Of a stretch of DNA of 33,565 bases, positions 24,198 to 32,453 are shown one piece after another; the stretch's first letter is position 1, and each line of letters begins with the position of its first letter. The notes below the pieces were generated by a model. That model did not search any database, was not told the origin of the DNA, and saw only the letters and a list, made by a program, of their open reading frames with translations. The stretch spans positions 1-33,565 of the forward strand of contig JAOQAJ010000301.1 in the NCBI GenBank assembly GCA_025963675.1. Direction: 5' to 3'. The position numbers and the translations under genes were made by a program. The stretch is from Segetibacter sp. Lineage in GTDB: Bacteria; Bacteroidota; Bacteroidia; Chitinophagales; Chitinophagaceae.

Positions 24198-25712
24198 ATG
24201 AGGCGATTCGTATTTACATGCATGGCAGTTATATTGATTAGCCTGGCATCGGCAGCACAAAATAAAACGGTAAAGAAAACGGCCGGTACTCCAGCAAAAA
24301 CCCCCGCTGCGGCAGCAGCAAAAACATCTGGTGGTTACAATATTCCAATTACACTTACACCTTTTAAGAACACCTGGGTTTATTTGGGATGCTATTTTGG
24401 TAAATATAAAAATCTGTCTGACTCGGCATGGTTAAACGAAAAAAGCCAGGGGGTATTTAAAGGAAAAGAGAAATTGCCTCGTGGAATCTACTTCGCCGTA
24501 TCACCACAGAAATACCTGTTATTCGAATTTTTGATGGATAAGGATCAAAACTTTTCGATCAAAGCAGACACAACCAACCTTTCAAATGTTACTATAACCG
24601 GCTCTGCAGATAACCAGATGTTCCAGGACTACACAAAATTTCTTGCTCAAAAAACCCCAATGCTGTCCGCTTTGCAAAAACAATTGAGTGAGGCAAAGAC
24701 AGCAAAAGACTCTGGCTTGCTAAGAACTGCAATGACGAGGGCAAATAAAGAATTACAGGATTACAGAGAAACGTTCTCAAAAACGCATCCGACCTCAATG
24801 CTTGCAAGTTTTTTTTACGCGATGAAAAGGCCCGAAATTCCTGCTATTCCAATGGGTAAAAACGGCAAGGCCGATTCGTTGCATCCTTACAGATATGTGA
24901 AAGACAATTGGTGGCAGGGTGTGGCATTTGACGACGAAAGCCTTGTACGTACTCCTTTTTTTGAGCCTAAGCTCGAAGAATATTTTAAATATTATGTTGC
25001 GCCGGAACCCGACTCGGTCATTAGTGAAGTAAACTATATGCTGTTGGTATCGCGTGAAAACCGCGAAATGTTTAAGTACCTGCTGGGTAAGTTTACCGAT
25101 AAATACATCAACCCTGAATACATGGGCCAGGAGAAAGTTTTCCTTTTTCTTTTTGATAAGTACTATAGCAAAGGCGATACGGCGTGGCTTAATTCAAAAC
25201 AGACAAAGTTTATTTTTGACCGAGCGTACAGCCTTATGGCCAACCAGCTTGGCGAGCCGGCAGCAGACCTGGTTATGGCCGACACAAGTGGAAAACCGGT
25301 TTCATTGTATGGTATCAATGCTCCGTACACGTTTGTTACATTTTGGGATCCAAATTGCGGCCATTGTAAAGAAACTGTTCCAAGGATTGATTCGATATAC
25401 AGAGCAAAATGGAAAGGCCTTGGTGTAAAATTAGTTGGCGTAAATGTAGATGAGGGGGCAAACGAGGCGTGGAAAAAGTTTGTGAAGGAGAATAAGCTTG
25501 AAGGATGGGCGCACATGTACCAGACAAAAGCTGCAAGGGATGAAGAAACTAAAAAAGGGGTGGCGAATTTCAGGCAGTTATACGATGTTTATAAAACACC
25601 TACTTTGTATCTGCTCGATGCTCAAAAACGAATCATAGGTAAAATGCTGAGCATTGAACAATTCGATGACGTGCTCAAAGCCAAAATTAAATCTCCAACC
25701 ACTGCTAAATAA
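24198..25712 (+). CDS. Exported thioredoxin-fold protein (DUF4369/TlpA type)
   Basis: A 504-residue periplasmic protein. Residues 1-20 are a signal peptide (MRRFVFTCMAVILISLASAA), followed by an Ala/Thr/Lys-rich linker. The middle holds a DUF4369-like beta domain (about 45-135) and a helical region (about 150-340). The C-terminal 140 residues are a TlpA/AhpC-like thioredoxin domain with the redox motif CGHC in FWDPNCGHCKETVPRID and the cis-proline segment YKTPTLYLLD. Such proteins act as thiol-disulfide reductases or redox chaperones in Bacteroidota. I use ATG 24198 because the signal peptide begins there. The next gene follows after 13 bases, so the two form an operon. Confidence 0.88.
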   Translation: MRRFVFTCMAVILISLASAAQNKTVKKTAGTPAKTPAAAAAKTSGGYNIPITLTPFKNTWVYLGCYFGKYKNLSDSAWLNEKSQGVFKGKEKLPRGIYFAVSPQKYLLFEFLMDKDQNFSIKADTTNLSNVTITGSADNQMFQDYTKFLAQKTPMLSALQKQLSEAKTAKDSGLLRTAMTRANKELQDYRETFSKTHPTSMLASFFYAMKRPEIPAIPMGKNGKADSLHPYRYVKDNWWQGVAFDDESLVRTPFFEPKLEEYFKYYVAPEPDSVISEVNYMLLVSRENREMFKYLLGKFTDKYINPEYMGQEKVFLFLFDKYYSKGDTAWLNSKQTKFIFDRAYSLMANQLGEPAADLVMADTSGKPVSLYGINAPYTFVTFWDPNCGHCKETVPRIDSIYRAKWKGLGVKLVGVNVDEGANEAWKKFVKENKLEGWAHMYQTKAARDEETKKGVANFRQLYDVYKTPTLYLLDAQKRIIGKMLSIEQFDDVLKAKIKSPTTAK

Positions 25713-25725
25713 TAGTTCAACTTAC

Positions 25726-27651
25726 ATGAAGAAAGTTGCATTGGCTTTTGCTTCTGTATTACTCGTAACTGCGTCTTTTGCTCAAAATATTTTTTATTAT
25801 GGTAAAAATGCTGTTACAAAAGATGAATTTGTAAGAGCATTTAATAAAAATCCAACGGCCGGAACAGATCGTAAAAAAGCATTAAAAGAATATTTAGATC
25901 TGTACATCAATTTTAAGCTGAAAGTTCAAGCTGCATTTGATGAAGGCATGCATAAAAATGCTACCCAGCAATTTGAGTTACAAAATTTTAAGAAGCAGAT
26001 TGCAGACAATATCATCAACGATGAAGCAAATGTAAAAACGCTGGTAAAGCAGGCGTTTGACAGAAATCAGAAAGAAATCAATCTTCTGCAGGTTTTTGTT
26101 GAGGTACCTACCGGTGGCGACACGATTGAAGCATTTAAAAGAATTCAATCCGCATACAGGCAACTAAAAGAAGGGAAAGATTTTGGTGCGGTGGCCCAGG
26201 AATTTTCAACAGATGAGGCAACCAAACAATCTAAAGGTAATCTCGGATTTATCACCGTTTTCACGCTTCCTTACAATATTGAAAATGAGGTTTACAAGTT
26301 AAAAGCAAACTCGTTTTCTACTGTAGTAAAAAGCAAAGCCGGTTATCATATTTTCAAAAATGCGGGTGAGAGAAACTCTTTAGGTTCACGACGTGTTGCA
26401 CAAATATTAGTTGCCGTTCCACCTGATGCTACACCTGAAGATAAAATTTCTGCTGGCCGAAAAGCTGATAGTTTATATAACCTTCTTACAACCGGAACTG
26501 ATTTCGCAGAACTAGCTGTAAAAGCCAGTAACGATGCAAGCAGCAGCAATAACGGAGGAGAATTACCGGAGTTTTCAACCGGCACTTATAATTCAGATTT
26601 TGAAAATGTGGCTTTTTCTTTAAAAAACGTCGGTCAGGTTTCGAAACCTTTTCAGACAACATTCGGTTACCATATATTAAAGTTGATTGAAGCAAAGCCC
26701 GCCGCGACTGACATAAATGATCCGGTAACGTTCGCTGCTTTTCAGGAAAAGGTAATAAAGGATAACAGATTGGAGCTTTCAAAAAAGGAGCTGATTCAAA
26801 AGAAATTGGCGGTTATTAAATACAAAGCTTCTGCCTTTAATACAAACGATCTGTACGCTTATACGAACAATGCCTTGCAAAAAGAAAATCCGGTTGCAGT
26901 AAAAGGAATCAATGGAAATACGCCACTGTTTTCATTTGCTAAACAAAACATAAAGGCATCAGACTGGGTAAAGTTTGTAAAAGGTCATCCTAATAATTCT
27001 TACTTAACGAATGTAGAACGGTATAAGGAATTGTATAAAGAATACGTAGGGACTGTTGCAAACGAGTATTATCAAAACCATCTTGAAGACTATAATAGCG
27101 AATACTTAAAACAGGTGCAAGAGTTTAAAGAAGCCAACCTCTTGTTTGGAATAATGGACAAGAAAGTTTGGGGGAAGGCAAACATCGATTCTTCAGGGTT
27201 GTTGCAATATTACCATCTACATCAGTCGAAATATGTCTGGCCTGCTAGTGCCGATGTCATTCTTGTTACCAGCAAGAATGAAATGATTGCGCAGGAAATG
27301 CAACAAAAACTAAAAGGAAATTTGAATAACTGGAGACAACTTACCAGCGATAAAGGTTCGGACGTAACTGCTGACAGCGGGAGATATGAACTAGCGCAAT
27401 TACCTGTGTTGGACCGAACAAATTTCACGGCGGGTTTAATTACCGCGCCGGTGAAAAATCTATATGATGGTACGTCTACCTTCAACTGTATCATTAAAGT
27501 GTACAACGAACCGGGGCAGCGAAGTTTCGAAGAGGCACGCGGAATGGTTATAAGTGATTATCAACAGGTGCTTGAAGATAAGTGGATCGCTGAGTTGAAA
27601 AAGAAGTATTTAGTTAAAGTAAATGAAGCGGTTTTTCAATCAATAAAATAG
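25726..27651 (+). CDS. Periplasmic peptidyl-prolyl isomerase with two parvulin domains (SurA/PpiD-like)
   Basis: A 641-residue exported foldase. The signal peptide is MKKVALAFASVLLVTASFAQ. A helical N-terminal chaperone-like region follows (about 25-120). Parvulin domain 1 (about 120-225) contains FGAVAQEFSTDEATKQSKGNLGFI and GYHIFK. Parvulin domain 2 (about 230-340) contains RRVAQILVAVPPDA, GGELPEFSTG and FGYHILKLIE. The C-terminal 300 residues are less conserved. Such proteins assist outer-membrane protein folding. The start at 25726 is set by the signal peptide, 13 bases after the thioredoxin-like gene. It ends in a strong palindromic terminator. Confidence 0.92.
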   Translation: MKKVALAFASVLLVTASFAQNIFYYGKNAVTKDEFVRAFNKNPTAGTDRKKALKEYLDLYINFKLKVQAAFDEGMHKNATQQFELQNFKKQIADNIINDEANVKTLVKQAFDRNQKEINLLQVFVEVPTGGDTIEAFKRIQSAYRQLKEGKDFGAVAQEFSTDEATKQSKGNLGFITVFTLPYNIENEVYKLKANSFSTVVKSKAGYHIFKNAGERNSLGSRRVAQILVAVPPDATPEDKISAGRKADSLYNLLTTGTDFAELAVKASNDASSSNNGGELPEFSTGTYNSDFENVAFSLKNVGQVSKPFQTTFGYHILKLIEAKPAATDINDPVTFAAFQEKVIKDNRLELSKKELIQKKLAVIKYKASAFNTNDLYAYTNNALQKENPVAVKGINGNTPLFSFAKQNIKASDWVKFVKGHPNNSYLTNVERYKELYKEYVGTVANEYYQNHLEDYNSEYLKQVQEFKEANLLFGIMDKKVWGKANIDSSGLLQYYHLHQSKYVWPASADVILVTSKNEMIAQEMQQKLKGNLNNWRQLTSDKGSDVTADSGRYELAQLPVLDRTNFTAGLITAPVKNLYDGTSTFNCIIKVYNEPGQRSFEEARGMVISDYQQVLEDKWIAELKKKYLVKVNEAVFQSIK

Positions 27652-27664
27652 GCCCTGCAAGAAT

Positions 27665-27714
27665 TGGTGATAAAATAAAAAGAGGGAAATTTCCCTCTTT
27701 TTATTTTATCACCA
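27665..27714. terminator. Perfect 50-base palindrome, bidirectional terminator
   Basis: Every base from 27665 to 27689 pairs with 27690 to 27714, with GAGGGAAATTTCCCTC at the centre and A/T-rich outer arms giving T runs on both strands. It lies between the convergent PPIase and metF genes, 11-13 bases from each stop, so it should end both transcripts. Confidence 0.92.
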
Positions 27715-27725
27715 GATTACAAAAA

Positions 27726-28679
27726 TTATAGTATTTCCTTGACTACATTCCAGATAACTTTTGGCTTACCCAGGGTGTAATAATGCAAGACAGGTACACC
27801 AAATTTCTTCAATTCCCTGCTTTGTTGGGTAAGCCATTCCTGGCCAACCTGTTCGCATTCCTGGTCATTCTTACACCGCATAATTGCGTTTGAAAGATCG
27901 GTCGGAATATCAACATGAAATATTCTTGGTAAAATCGTTAGTTGCTTTTTGCTGGTAATTGGTTTTAAACCGGGAATGATAGGAACATCAATTCCAATTG
28001 AGCGACATGCCCTTTCAAAGTCGTAGAACTTTTGATTATCAAAAAACATTTGAGTCATTATGTAGCAAGCTCCGGCGTCAACTTTTTCCTTTAAATAGCG
28101 CAGATCGATCTCAAGATTTGGCGCTTCAAAATGCTTTTCAGGATAACCTGCAACTCCTATACAAAAGTTCGTTTTCCCTCCATTCTGTATGTCTTCGTCA
28201 AGATAGATTCCGTTGTTTAAATCAACAACCTGTTTTAACAAGTCGATTGCATAACTATGTCCGCCTGCCTCTGGTTCAAATGACGATTCGTTTTTAGCAG
28301 CGTCGCCACGCAATACCAGGACATTCTCTACATTTAAAAAATTCAGGTCAATTAATGCATCCTCCGTTTCACGTTTATTGAAACCGCCACATATAAAGTG
28401 AGGAACCGCGTCAATTTTATAATGGTTCATTATGGAAGCACAAATTCCGACGGTACCCGGACGTTTACGAACTTCTACTTTTTCGAAAGTTCCATCAGGC
28501 TTCTTTTTAAACATCGTCTCACTGCGATGATAAGTAACATTAATCCAGGAAGGCTTAAACTCCATTAAAGGATCGAGGTGGTCAAAAATTGATTTGATGC
28601 TTTTACCTTTTAATGGTGGCAGAACTTCAAAAGAAACAAGCGTATCTTTTGCTTGTTTAAGTTGGTCAATAACTTTCAT
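27726..28679 (-). CDS. metF: Methylenetetrahydrofolate reductase
   Basis: A 317-residue flavoenzyme that reduces 5,10-methylene-THF to 5-methyl-THF for methionine synthesis. The start VSFEVLPPLKGK carries the catalytic glutamate, and VLVLRGDA, the GGHSYA-containing segment and TQMFFDN are typical of the family barrel. Length is a little over the usual 290-300. A clean promoter lies 21 bases upstream with a short leader, so there is no room for a SAM riboswitch. It may serve the same methionine branch as asd, but is not linked to it. Confidence 0.95.
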   Translation of the reverse strand: MKVIDQLKQAKDTLVSFEVLPPLKGKSIKSIFDHLDPLMEFKPSWINVTYHRSETMFKKKPDGTFEKVEVRKRPGTVGICASIMNHYKIDAVPHFICGGFNKRETEDALIDLNFLNVENVLVLRGDAAKNESSFEPEAGGHSYAIDLLKQVVDLNNGIYLDEDIQNGGKTNFCIGVAGYPEKHFEAPNLEIDLRYLKEKVDAGACYIMTQMFFDNQKFYDFERACRSIGIDVPIIPGLKPITSKKQLTILPRIFHVDIPTDLSNAIMRCKNDQECEQVGQEWLTQQSRELKKFGVPVLHYYTLGKPKVIWNVVKEIL

Positions 28680-28699
28680 CCTTTATATTAAAATTGTTG

Positions 28700-28729
28700 C
28701 AAACATAAGTTGTAAACGGCTAAAAACAA
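28700..28729 (-). promoter_or_regulatory. Promoter of metF
   Basis: On the minus strand, TTG (28729-28727) and the perfect -7 box TATGTTTG (28707-28700) are 19 bases apart, 20 bases before the metF ATG. Confidence 0.7.
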
Positions 28730-28819
28730 GGCAAAAGAAGACCTTGAATGTCTTTAGCAAATCTTTTTGAAAAGGCAATAAGGCATTGTTTACACCCGGC
28801 GTTGTATGTTTCGTATTTG

Positions 28820-28876
28820 TTTTTGATACCAACATTGCCACCCTGATTAATCATCGTTGCGTCGCATTTCGTTCAT
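28820..28876 (+). repeat. Dispersed intergenic repeat, copy 9 (head complete, tail divergent)
   Basis: The head TTTTTGATACCAACATTGCC (28820 onward) is well preserved. The tail reads CATCGTTGCGTCGCA (28852-28866), the C/G variant, then diverges. It faces copy 10 in inverted orientation. Confidence 0.7.
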
Positions 28877-28986
28877 CTTCATAACTAGCTGAAGCTTGTT
28901 TTTGTTTTGACAATTGTTCGGCATCTGTCAGAAGTTAGGCAACCCGTCTCAACATAAGTTTGTGAAAAGCTGCATAAAGATTTTCT

Positions 28987-29044
28987 GCACAAGGGAGTGA
29001 CACAACGATGGCAGGTAAAGGACCGCTGCTGGCGACAAAAAGAC
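28987..29044 (-). repeat. Dispersed intergenic repeat, copy 10
   Basis: The tail GCACAAGGGAGT then GACACAACGATG (28987-29010) is the reverse complement of the consensus with two mismatches. The head on the minus strand reads CTTTTTGTCGCCAGCAGC. Together with copy 9 it brackets a 226-base block as an inverted pair. Confidence 0.75.
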
Positions 29045-29104
29045 GTTACAATCCAACAAACTGTTAAGAGGTAACAGCTATTCATATTAAACAGGGTATT
29101 ACTG

Positions 29105-29112
29105 TATTTTTG
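29105..29112 (+). promoter_or_regulatory. -7 promoter box of lptB
   Basis: TATTTTTG, a perfect TAnnTTTG match, 16 bases before the TTG start codon of lptB. It supports that start because the gene cannot begin further upstream. Confidence 0.55.
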
Positions 29113-29128
29113 TTTAAATATTTACGTA

Positions 29129-29938
29129 TTGAGCCTTATCATTCATACCGAGGAACTTATTAAAAGCTATCGTAATCGCACTGTGGTAAACCATGTGTCT
29201 GTAAATGTAAAGCAGGGCGAAATTGTTGGTTTGCTTGGGCCAAACGGAGCAGGAAAAACCACTACGTTTTATATGGTGGTGGGCTTAATAAAGCCTGACG
29301 AAGGAAGTGTGTTTTTGAATGACACAAACATAACTAAACTGCCCATGTATAAGCGGGCTCAAATGGGCATCGGTTATCTTCCACAGGAAGCAAGTGTTTT
29401 TAGAAAACTTTCTGTTGAAGATAATATTAAGGCTGTGTTAGAGATGACGAAGCTTACGAAAAAAGAGCAGAGAGTAAAACTAGATGCGCTTCTCGACGAA
29501 TTCAACCTACACCAGGTTCGTAAAAACAACGGCGACAGCCTCAGCGGAGGTGAAAGACGCAGAACAGAAATTGCACGTGCGCTTGCTGTTGATCCAAAAT
29601 TTATTTTACTGGACGAACCGTTTGCAGGTGTAGACCCAATAGCAGTCGAAGACATTCAGACCGTAGTAGCTAAATTAAAGTACCGCAATATCGGCATATT
29701 AATTACAGACCATAACGTAAACGAAACCCTTTCAATCTGCGACCGGGCGTATTTGCTAATTGAAGGAAAAATCTTTAAGCACGGAACCGCTGAAGAGTTG
29801 GCAGGTAACGAGCAGGTAAGAAATCTTTACCTGGGAACGAATTTTGAACTGCGCCGTAAGGACTGGATCATTGATATGGAAAGAGACAATGCATTGTTAC
29901 GAGCCGCCGAGGAACTAGCTGAGGAAGAAAAGGAATAG
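29129..29938 (+). CDS. lptB: LPS export ABC transporter ATPase
   Basis: A 269-residue ABC ATPase that powers extraction of lipopolysaccharide from the inner membrane with LptF/LptG. Walker A is GPNGAGKT (37-44), followed by the LptB-like [16 protein letters not shown]. The Q-loop is [13 protein letters not shown], the signature is [15 protein letters not shown], Walker B is [13 protein letters not shown] and the switch histidine is in [10 protein letters not shown]. The gene must start at TTG 29129 ([14 protein letters not shown]): no in-frame ATG occurs before Walker A and a promoter box lies just upstream. A 35-residue acidic C-terminal extension ([19 protein letters not shown]) exceeds the usual length of about 240. 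The other lpt genes are not nearby. Confidence 0.93.
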   Translation: MSLIIHTEELIKSYRNRTVVNHVSVNVKQGEIVGLLGPNGAGKTTTFYMVVGLIKPDEGSVFLNDTNITKLPMYKRAQMGIGYLPQEASVFRKLSVEDNIKAVLEMTKLTKKEQRVKLDALLDEFNLHQVRKNNGDSLSGGERRRTEIARALAVDPKFILLDEPFAGVDPIAVEDIQTVVAKLKYRNIGILITDHNVNETLSICDRAYLLIEGKIFKHGTAEELAGNEQVRNLYLGTNFELRRKDWIIDMERDNALLRAAEELAEEEKE

Positions 29939-30007
29939 GGTTATTTAGACTGAAGAAAAAAGTAACTTTAGAGAGTGCAATTGTTATTAACGAAATGACT
30001 ATTCAAG

Positions 30008-30255
30008 ATGGCTTACGATATCTCAGAAATTAAAAAGCTTTCTACTAAAGAGAAGCTACAAATCATAGACGAGTTGTGGGAAACTATGGATCCACCTTAG
30101 GTTGATGCAGAAGAAACTTTCGATGAAGATCCTGAAGTGGTTGCAATGTTACAGGAACGGATAGAAAAATATGAGAGCGGAGAGGGTGAATCATTGGGGA
30201 AGAGGCTAAAAAGATGCTTTTTTCTAATATTGACAAAAGAGAAAATGGGAAGTAA
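30008..30255 (+). pseudogene. Inactivated antitoxin of a RelE/ParE-type module
   Basis: The frame opens with MAYDISEIKKLSTKEKLQII and DELWETMDPP, which matches the addiction-module antitoxin family (short helical proteins with a KL-x-IIDELW motif). It is cut by TAG at 30098-30100. The same frame continues with VDAEETFDEDPEVVAMLQER and EKYESGEGES, and after a +2 frameshift near 30194 with EEAKKMLFSNIDKRENGK and TAA at 30253. Repairing CAG to TAG and two inserted bases restores one protein of about 80 residues. It overlaps the start of the toxin remnant, as in intact modules. Confidence 0.75.
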
Positions 30256-30549
30256 TCTCTCCCTGAGTGTCTCATCTTCCGCCTTAAAAGATATTGATTC
30301 AATTACGGCATGGTATCATAAGATAAGTAGAAAACTGCCAATGAGGTTTGTTAAGGAGATAGAAAATTCTTTAATTAAAGTAGCCAATTCTCCTAAAGCT
30401 TTTTAGCGTTTTTAGAAACTATAGTTCGGTACGTAGAAATAAAATGAACGTCTTTCCCTTTATGATTTTCTATCACACGACCTCTTTACATATTTGCGAT
30501 CATTCACGCCTCCCGTTCACTTCGCTACATAGGCCGCGGGTTAAAATAA
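30245..30549 (+). pseudogene. Inactivated RelE/ParE-type toxin
   Basis: Starting at ATG 30245, the frame reads MGSNLSLSVSSSALKDID, then WYHKISRKLPMRFVKEIE, then LIKVANSPKAF, typical of a ParE-like toxin, and stops at TAG 30404. The homology resumes in another frame with NKMNVFPFMIFYH (about 30411-30476) and, after a further shift near 30495, with AIIHASRSLRYIGRGLK ending at TAA 30547. The expected length of about 100 residues is thus spread over three frames with one amber codon (probably CAG to TAG). It can no longer make a toxin. Confidence 0.75.
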
Positions 30550-30572
30550 TCAGACGTTGTTCATATCATTTA

Positions 30573-30580
30573 TATATTTG
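30573..30580 (+). promoter_or_regulatory. -7 promoter box of the GH3 gene
   Basis: TATATTTG, perfect TAnnTTTG, 16 bases before the ATG at 30597. No well-spaced -33 box. Confidence 0.5.
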
Positions 30581-30596
30581 TCTTTAATACAATCTA

Positions 30597-32129
30597 ATGA
30601 AGCTTTTAAGTCCTGCCATATCAAGATTAGCGCGGTTTAGGCTGTGGCGAATTGAACATTGGATGAATAATCCCGTTGCTGTTCAATTCGAATTGTTGCA
30701 GGACCTCATAACATCTGCACAATACACAGAGATCGGGCGGAAGTATGGCTTCGAAAACCTGTATACAATCAAGAGCTTCAAAGATGCAGTTCCCATTCAC
30801 GAATACGACGATCTGAAACCTTACATCGAGCGTTGCATGCAGGGCGAACAAAACCTTTTATGGAATACTCCCATAACCTGGTTTGCCAAAAGCAGCGGCA
30901 CAACAAGCGAGAAAAGCAAATTCATCCCGGTTTCAGACGAAAGTCTTGAGGAAAGTCATTTTCAAGGGGCTAAAGATGTTCTTACCTTATACTATAATTA
31001 TAACCCCGACAGCGACTTGTTAATGGGTAAAGGACTGGTAATTGGCGGCAGCCACCAGGTTAGCAAACTAAATGAAGAAACCCAATATGGAGACTTAAGC
31101 GCTGTTCTTATGCAGAACACTCCCTTTTGGGGTCATTGGCTTCGCACGCCGGAATTATCAATTGCATTATTAGATGAATGGGAAACCAAGATAGAGAAAC
31201 TTGCCACAGCGACGATAATAGAAAATGTTACCAGCATCAGCGGGGTTCCTACCTGGACGCTTGTTCTAATTAAGAGAATACTTGAAATCACAGGCAAGCA
31301 GTATTTAAAAGAAGTTTGGCCGAACCTCGAATTGTACATTCATGGCGGGGTGTCTTTTACTCCTTATAGAGAACAGTTTGAAAAACTGATAGGTGCACCT
31401 ATAAATTACGTCGACTTGTACAATGCAAGTGAGGGGTTTTTTGGTGCCCAAAATAATCCGCTTGAAGAGGGAATGTTATTGTTTCTTCAACACGGCATTT
31501 TCTACGAGTTTATGCCGGTAGAAGAATACGGAAAAGAGAAGCCCCACACTTTGCAACTGGATGAAGTTGAGACAGGAAAAAACTATGCAGTGGTGATCAG
31601 TTCAAACGGTGGACTATGGAGATACCTGATTGGGGATACCATCCAGTTTACTTCATTGGCTCCATTTAAGATAAAAGTCTCAGGCAGAATAAAGCATTTT
31701 ATCAATGCATTTGGTGAAGAGGTCATTGTAGATAATTCCGACAGGGCGATTGCTTCTGCAAGTGAAAAAACCGGCGCTGTAGTTAAGGACTACACTGCAG
31801 GACCTATTTATTTCAGCGAAAATGGAAATGGCGGTCATGAATGGCTAATTGAGTTTGAGAGGAGCCCTTCAGACCTTGGCCTTTTTACATTTGAACTGGA
31901 TAACGCGTTAAAAAACGTAAACAGTGATTACGAGGCCAAGCGACATAAAGACATTGCTCTAAAAATGCCGGTTGTTCATTCATTAAAAAAAAGTGTCTTT
32001 GAAGAATGGTTACGGAGCAAAGGTAAATTAGGTGGTCAGCATAAAGTGCCCCGGTTAAGCAATGATAGAAAATACATTGAAGAAATCCTGGCCGTTGCCA
32101 ACAATGAAAATGCCAACTCTTGCTTTTGA
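30597..32129 (+). CDS. GH3-family acyl-adenylating enzyme
   Basis: A 510-residue protein of the GH3 family. In plants these enzymes adenylate auxin, jasmonate or other carboxylic acids and conjugate them to amino acids. The P-loop-like ATP motif is WFAKSSGTTSEKSKFIPVS (about residues 95-113). The second motif region is LYNASEGFFGAQ, and the third includes GLWRYLIGDTIQF, equivalent to the YRxGD motif, followed by the hinge KVSGRIKHFINAFGEE. The C-terminal domain includes the conserved lysine area GKLGGQHKVPRL. It is cytoplasmic and stands alone. GH3 homologues are widespread in Bacteroidota but their natural substrates are unknown to me. Confidence 0.9.
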   Translation: MKLLSPAISRLARFRLWRIEHWMNNPVAVQFELLQDLITSAQYTEIGRKYGFENLYTIKSFKDAVPIHEYDDLKPYIERCMQGEQNLLWNTPITWFAKSSGTTSEKSKFIPVSDESLEESHFQGAKDVLTLYYNYNPDSDLLMGKGLVIGGSHQVSKLNEETQYGDLSAVLMQNTPFWGHWLRTPELSIALLDEWETKIEKLATATIIENVTSISGVPTWTLVLIKRILEITGKQYLKEVWPNLELYIHGGVSFTPYREQFEKLIGAPINYVDLYNASEGFFGAQNNPLEEGMLLFLQHGIFYEFMPVEEYGKEKPHTLQLDEVETGKNYAVVISSNGGLWRYLIGDTIQFTSLAPFKIKVSGRIKHFINAFGEEVIVDNSDRAIASASEKTGAVVKDYTAGPIYFSENGNGGHEWLIEFERSPSDLGLFTFELDNALKNVNSDYEAKRHKDIALKMPVVHSLKKSVFEEWLRSKGKLGGQHKVPRLSNDRKYIEEILAVANNENANSCF

Positions 32130-32262
32130 TCAATCCGTCCGCTCAAAGCAACTTTTTTTGTTGAATCATTCTTCTTGCACCTCGTAGTTTTCGTTCTTCT
32201 GTAGACCTTTGTGTAGATTGGTTATGTAATTTTTTACTTCCCAGTTTTCTTTACCAATACTA

Positions 32263-32404
32263 ATGCTTCAATTTGCTGATGTTCAGAAATTTTATGGCAG
32301 TTTTTTAGCCATCGATATTCCTTCTCTATCTATTGAAGATGCTGGCTTTGTCTTTTGTTCTTTACAATGCCTACTATTATCACTACGAAAAAGAATACAA
32401 GTGA
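32263..32404 (+). pseudogene. Possible remnant of an ABC transporter operon (deletion scar)
   Basis: The frame from ATG 32263 starts LQFADVQKFYGSFLAIDIPS followed by LSIE, which resembles the first strands of an ABC ATPase, but it ends in junk before any Walker A motif. One base over, from 32339, the frame reads ALSFVLYNAYYYHYEKEYK and a TGA at 32402, which looks like the last membrane helix and charged tail of a permease. A deletion joining the start of an ATPase gene to the end of a permease gene would explain both. The fragments are short and this reading is tentative. Confidence 0.3.
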
Positions 32405-32453
32405 ATTTGTCAGATCGATTAGGCTTAATGAGAAAAGCGTCATCAAAACGCTA

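Noticed and set aside
28680-28820. SAM riboswitch upstream of metF
   Set aside because: The promoter leaves only about a dozen transcribed bases before the start codon, too short for any known SAM riboswitch.
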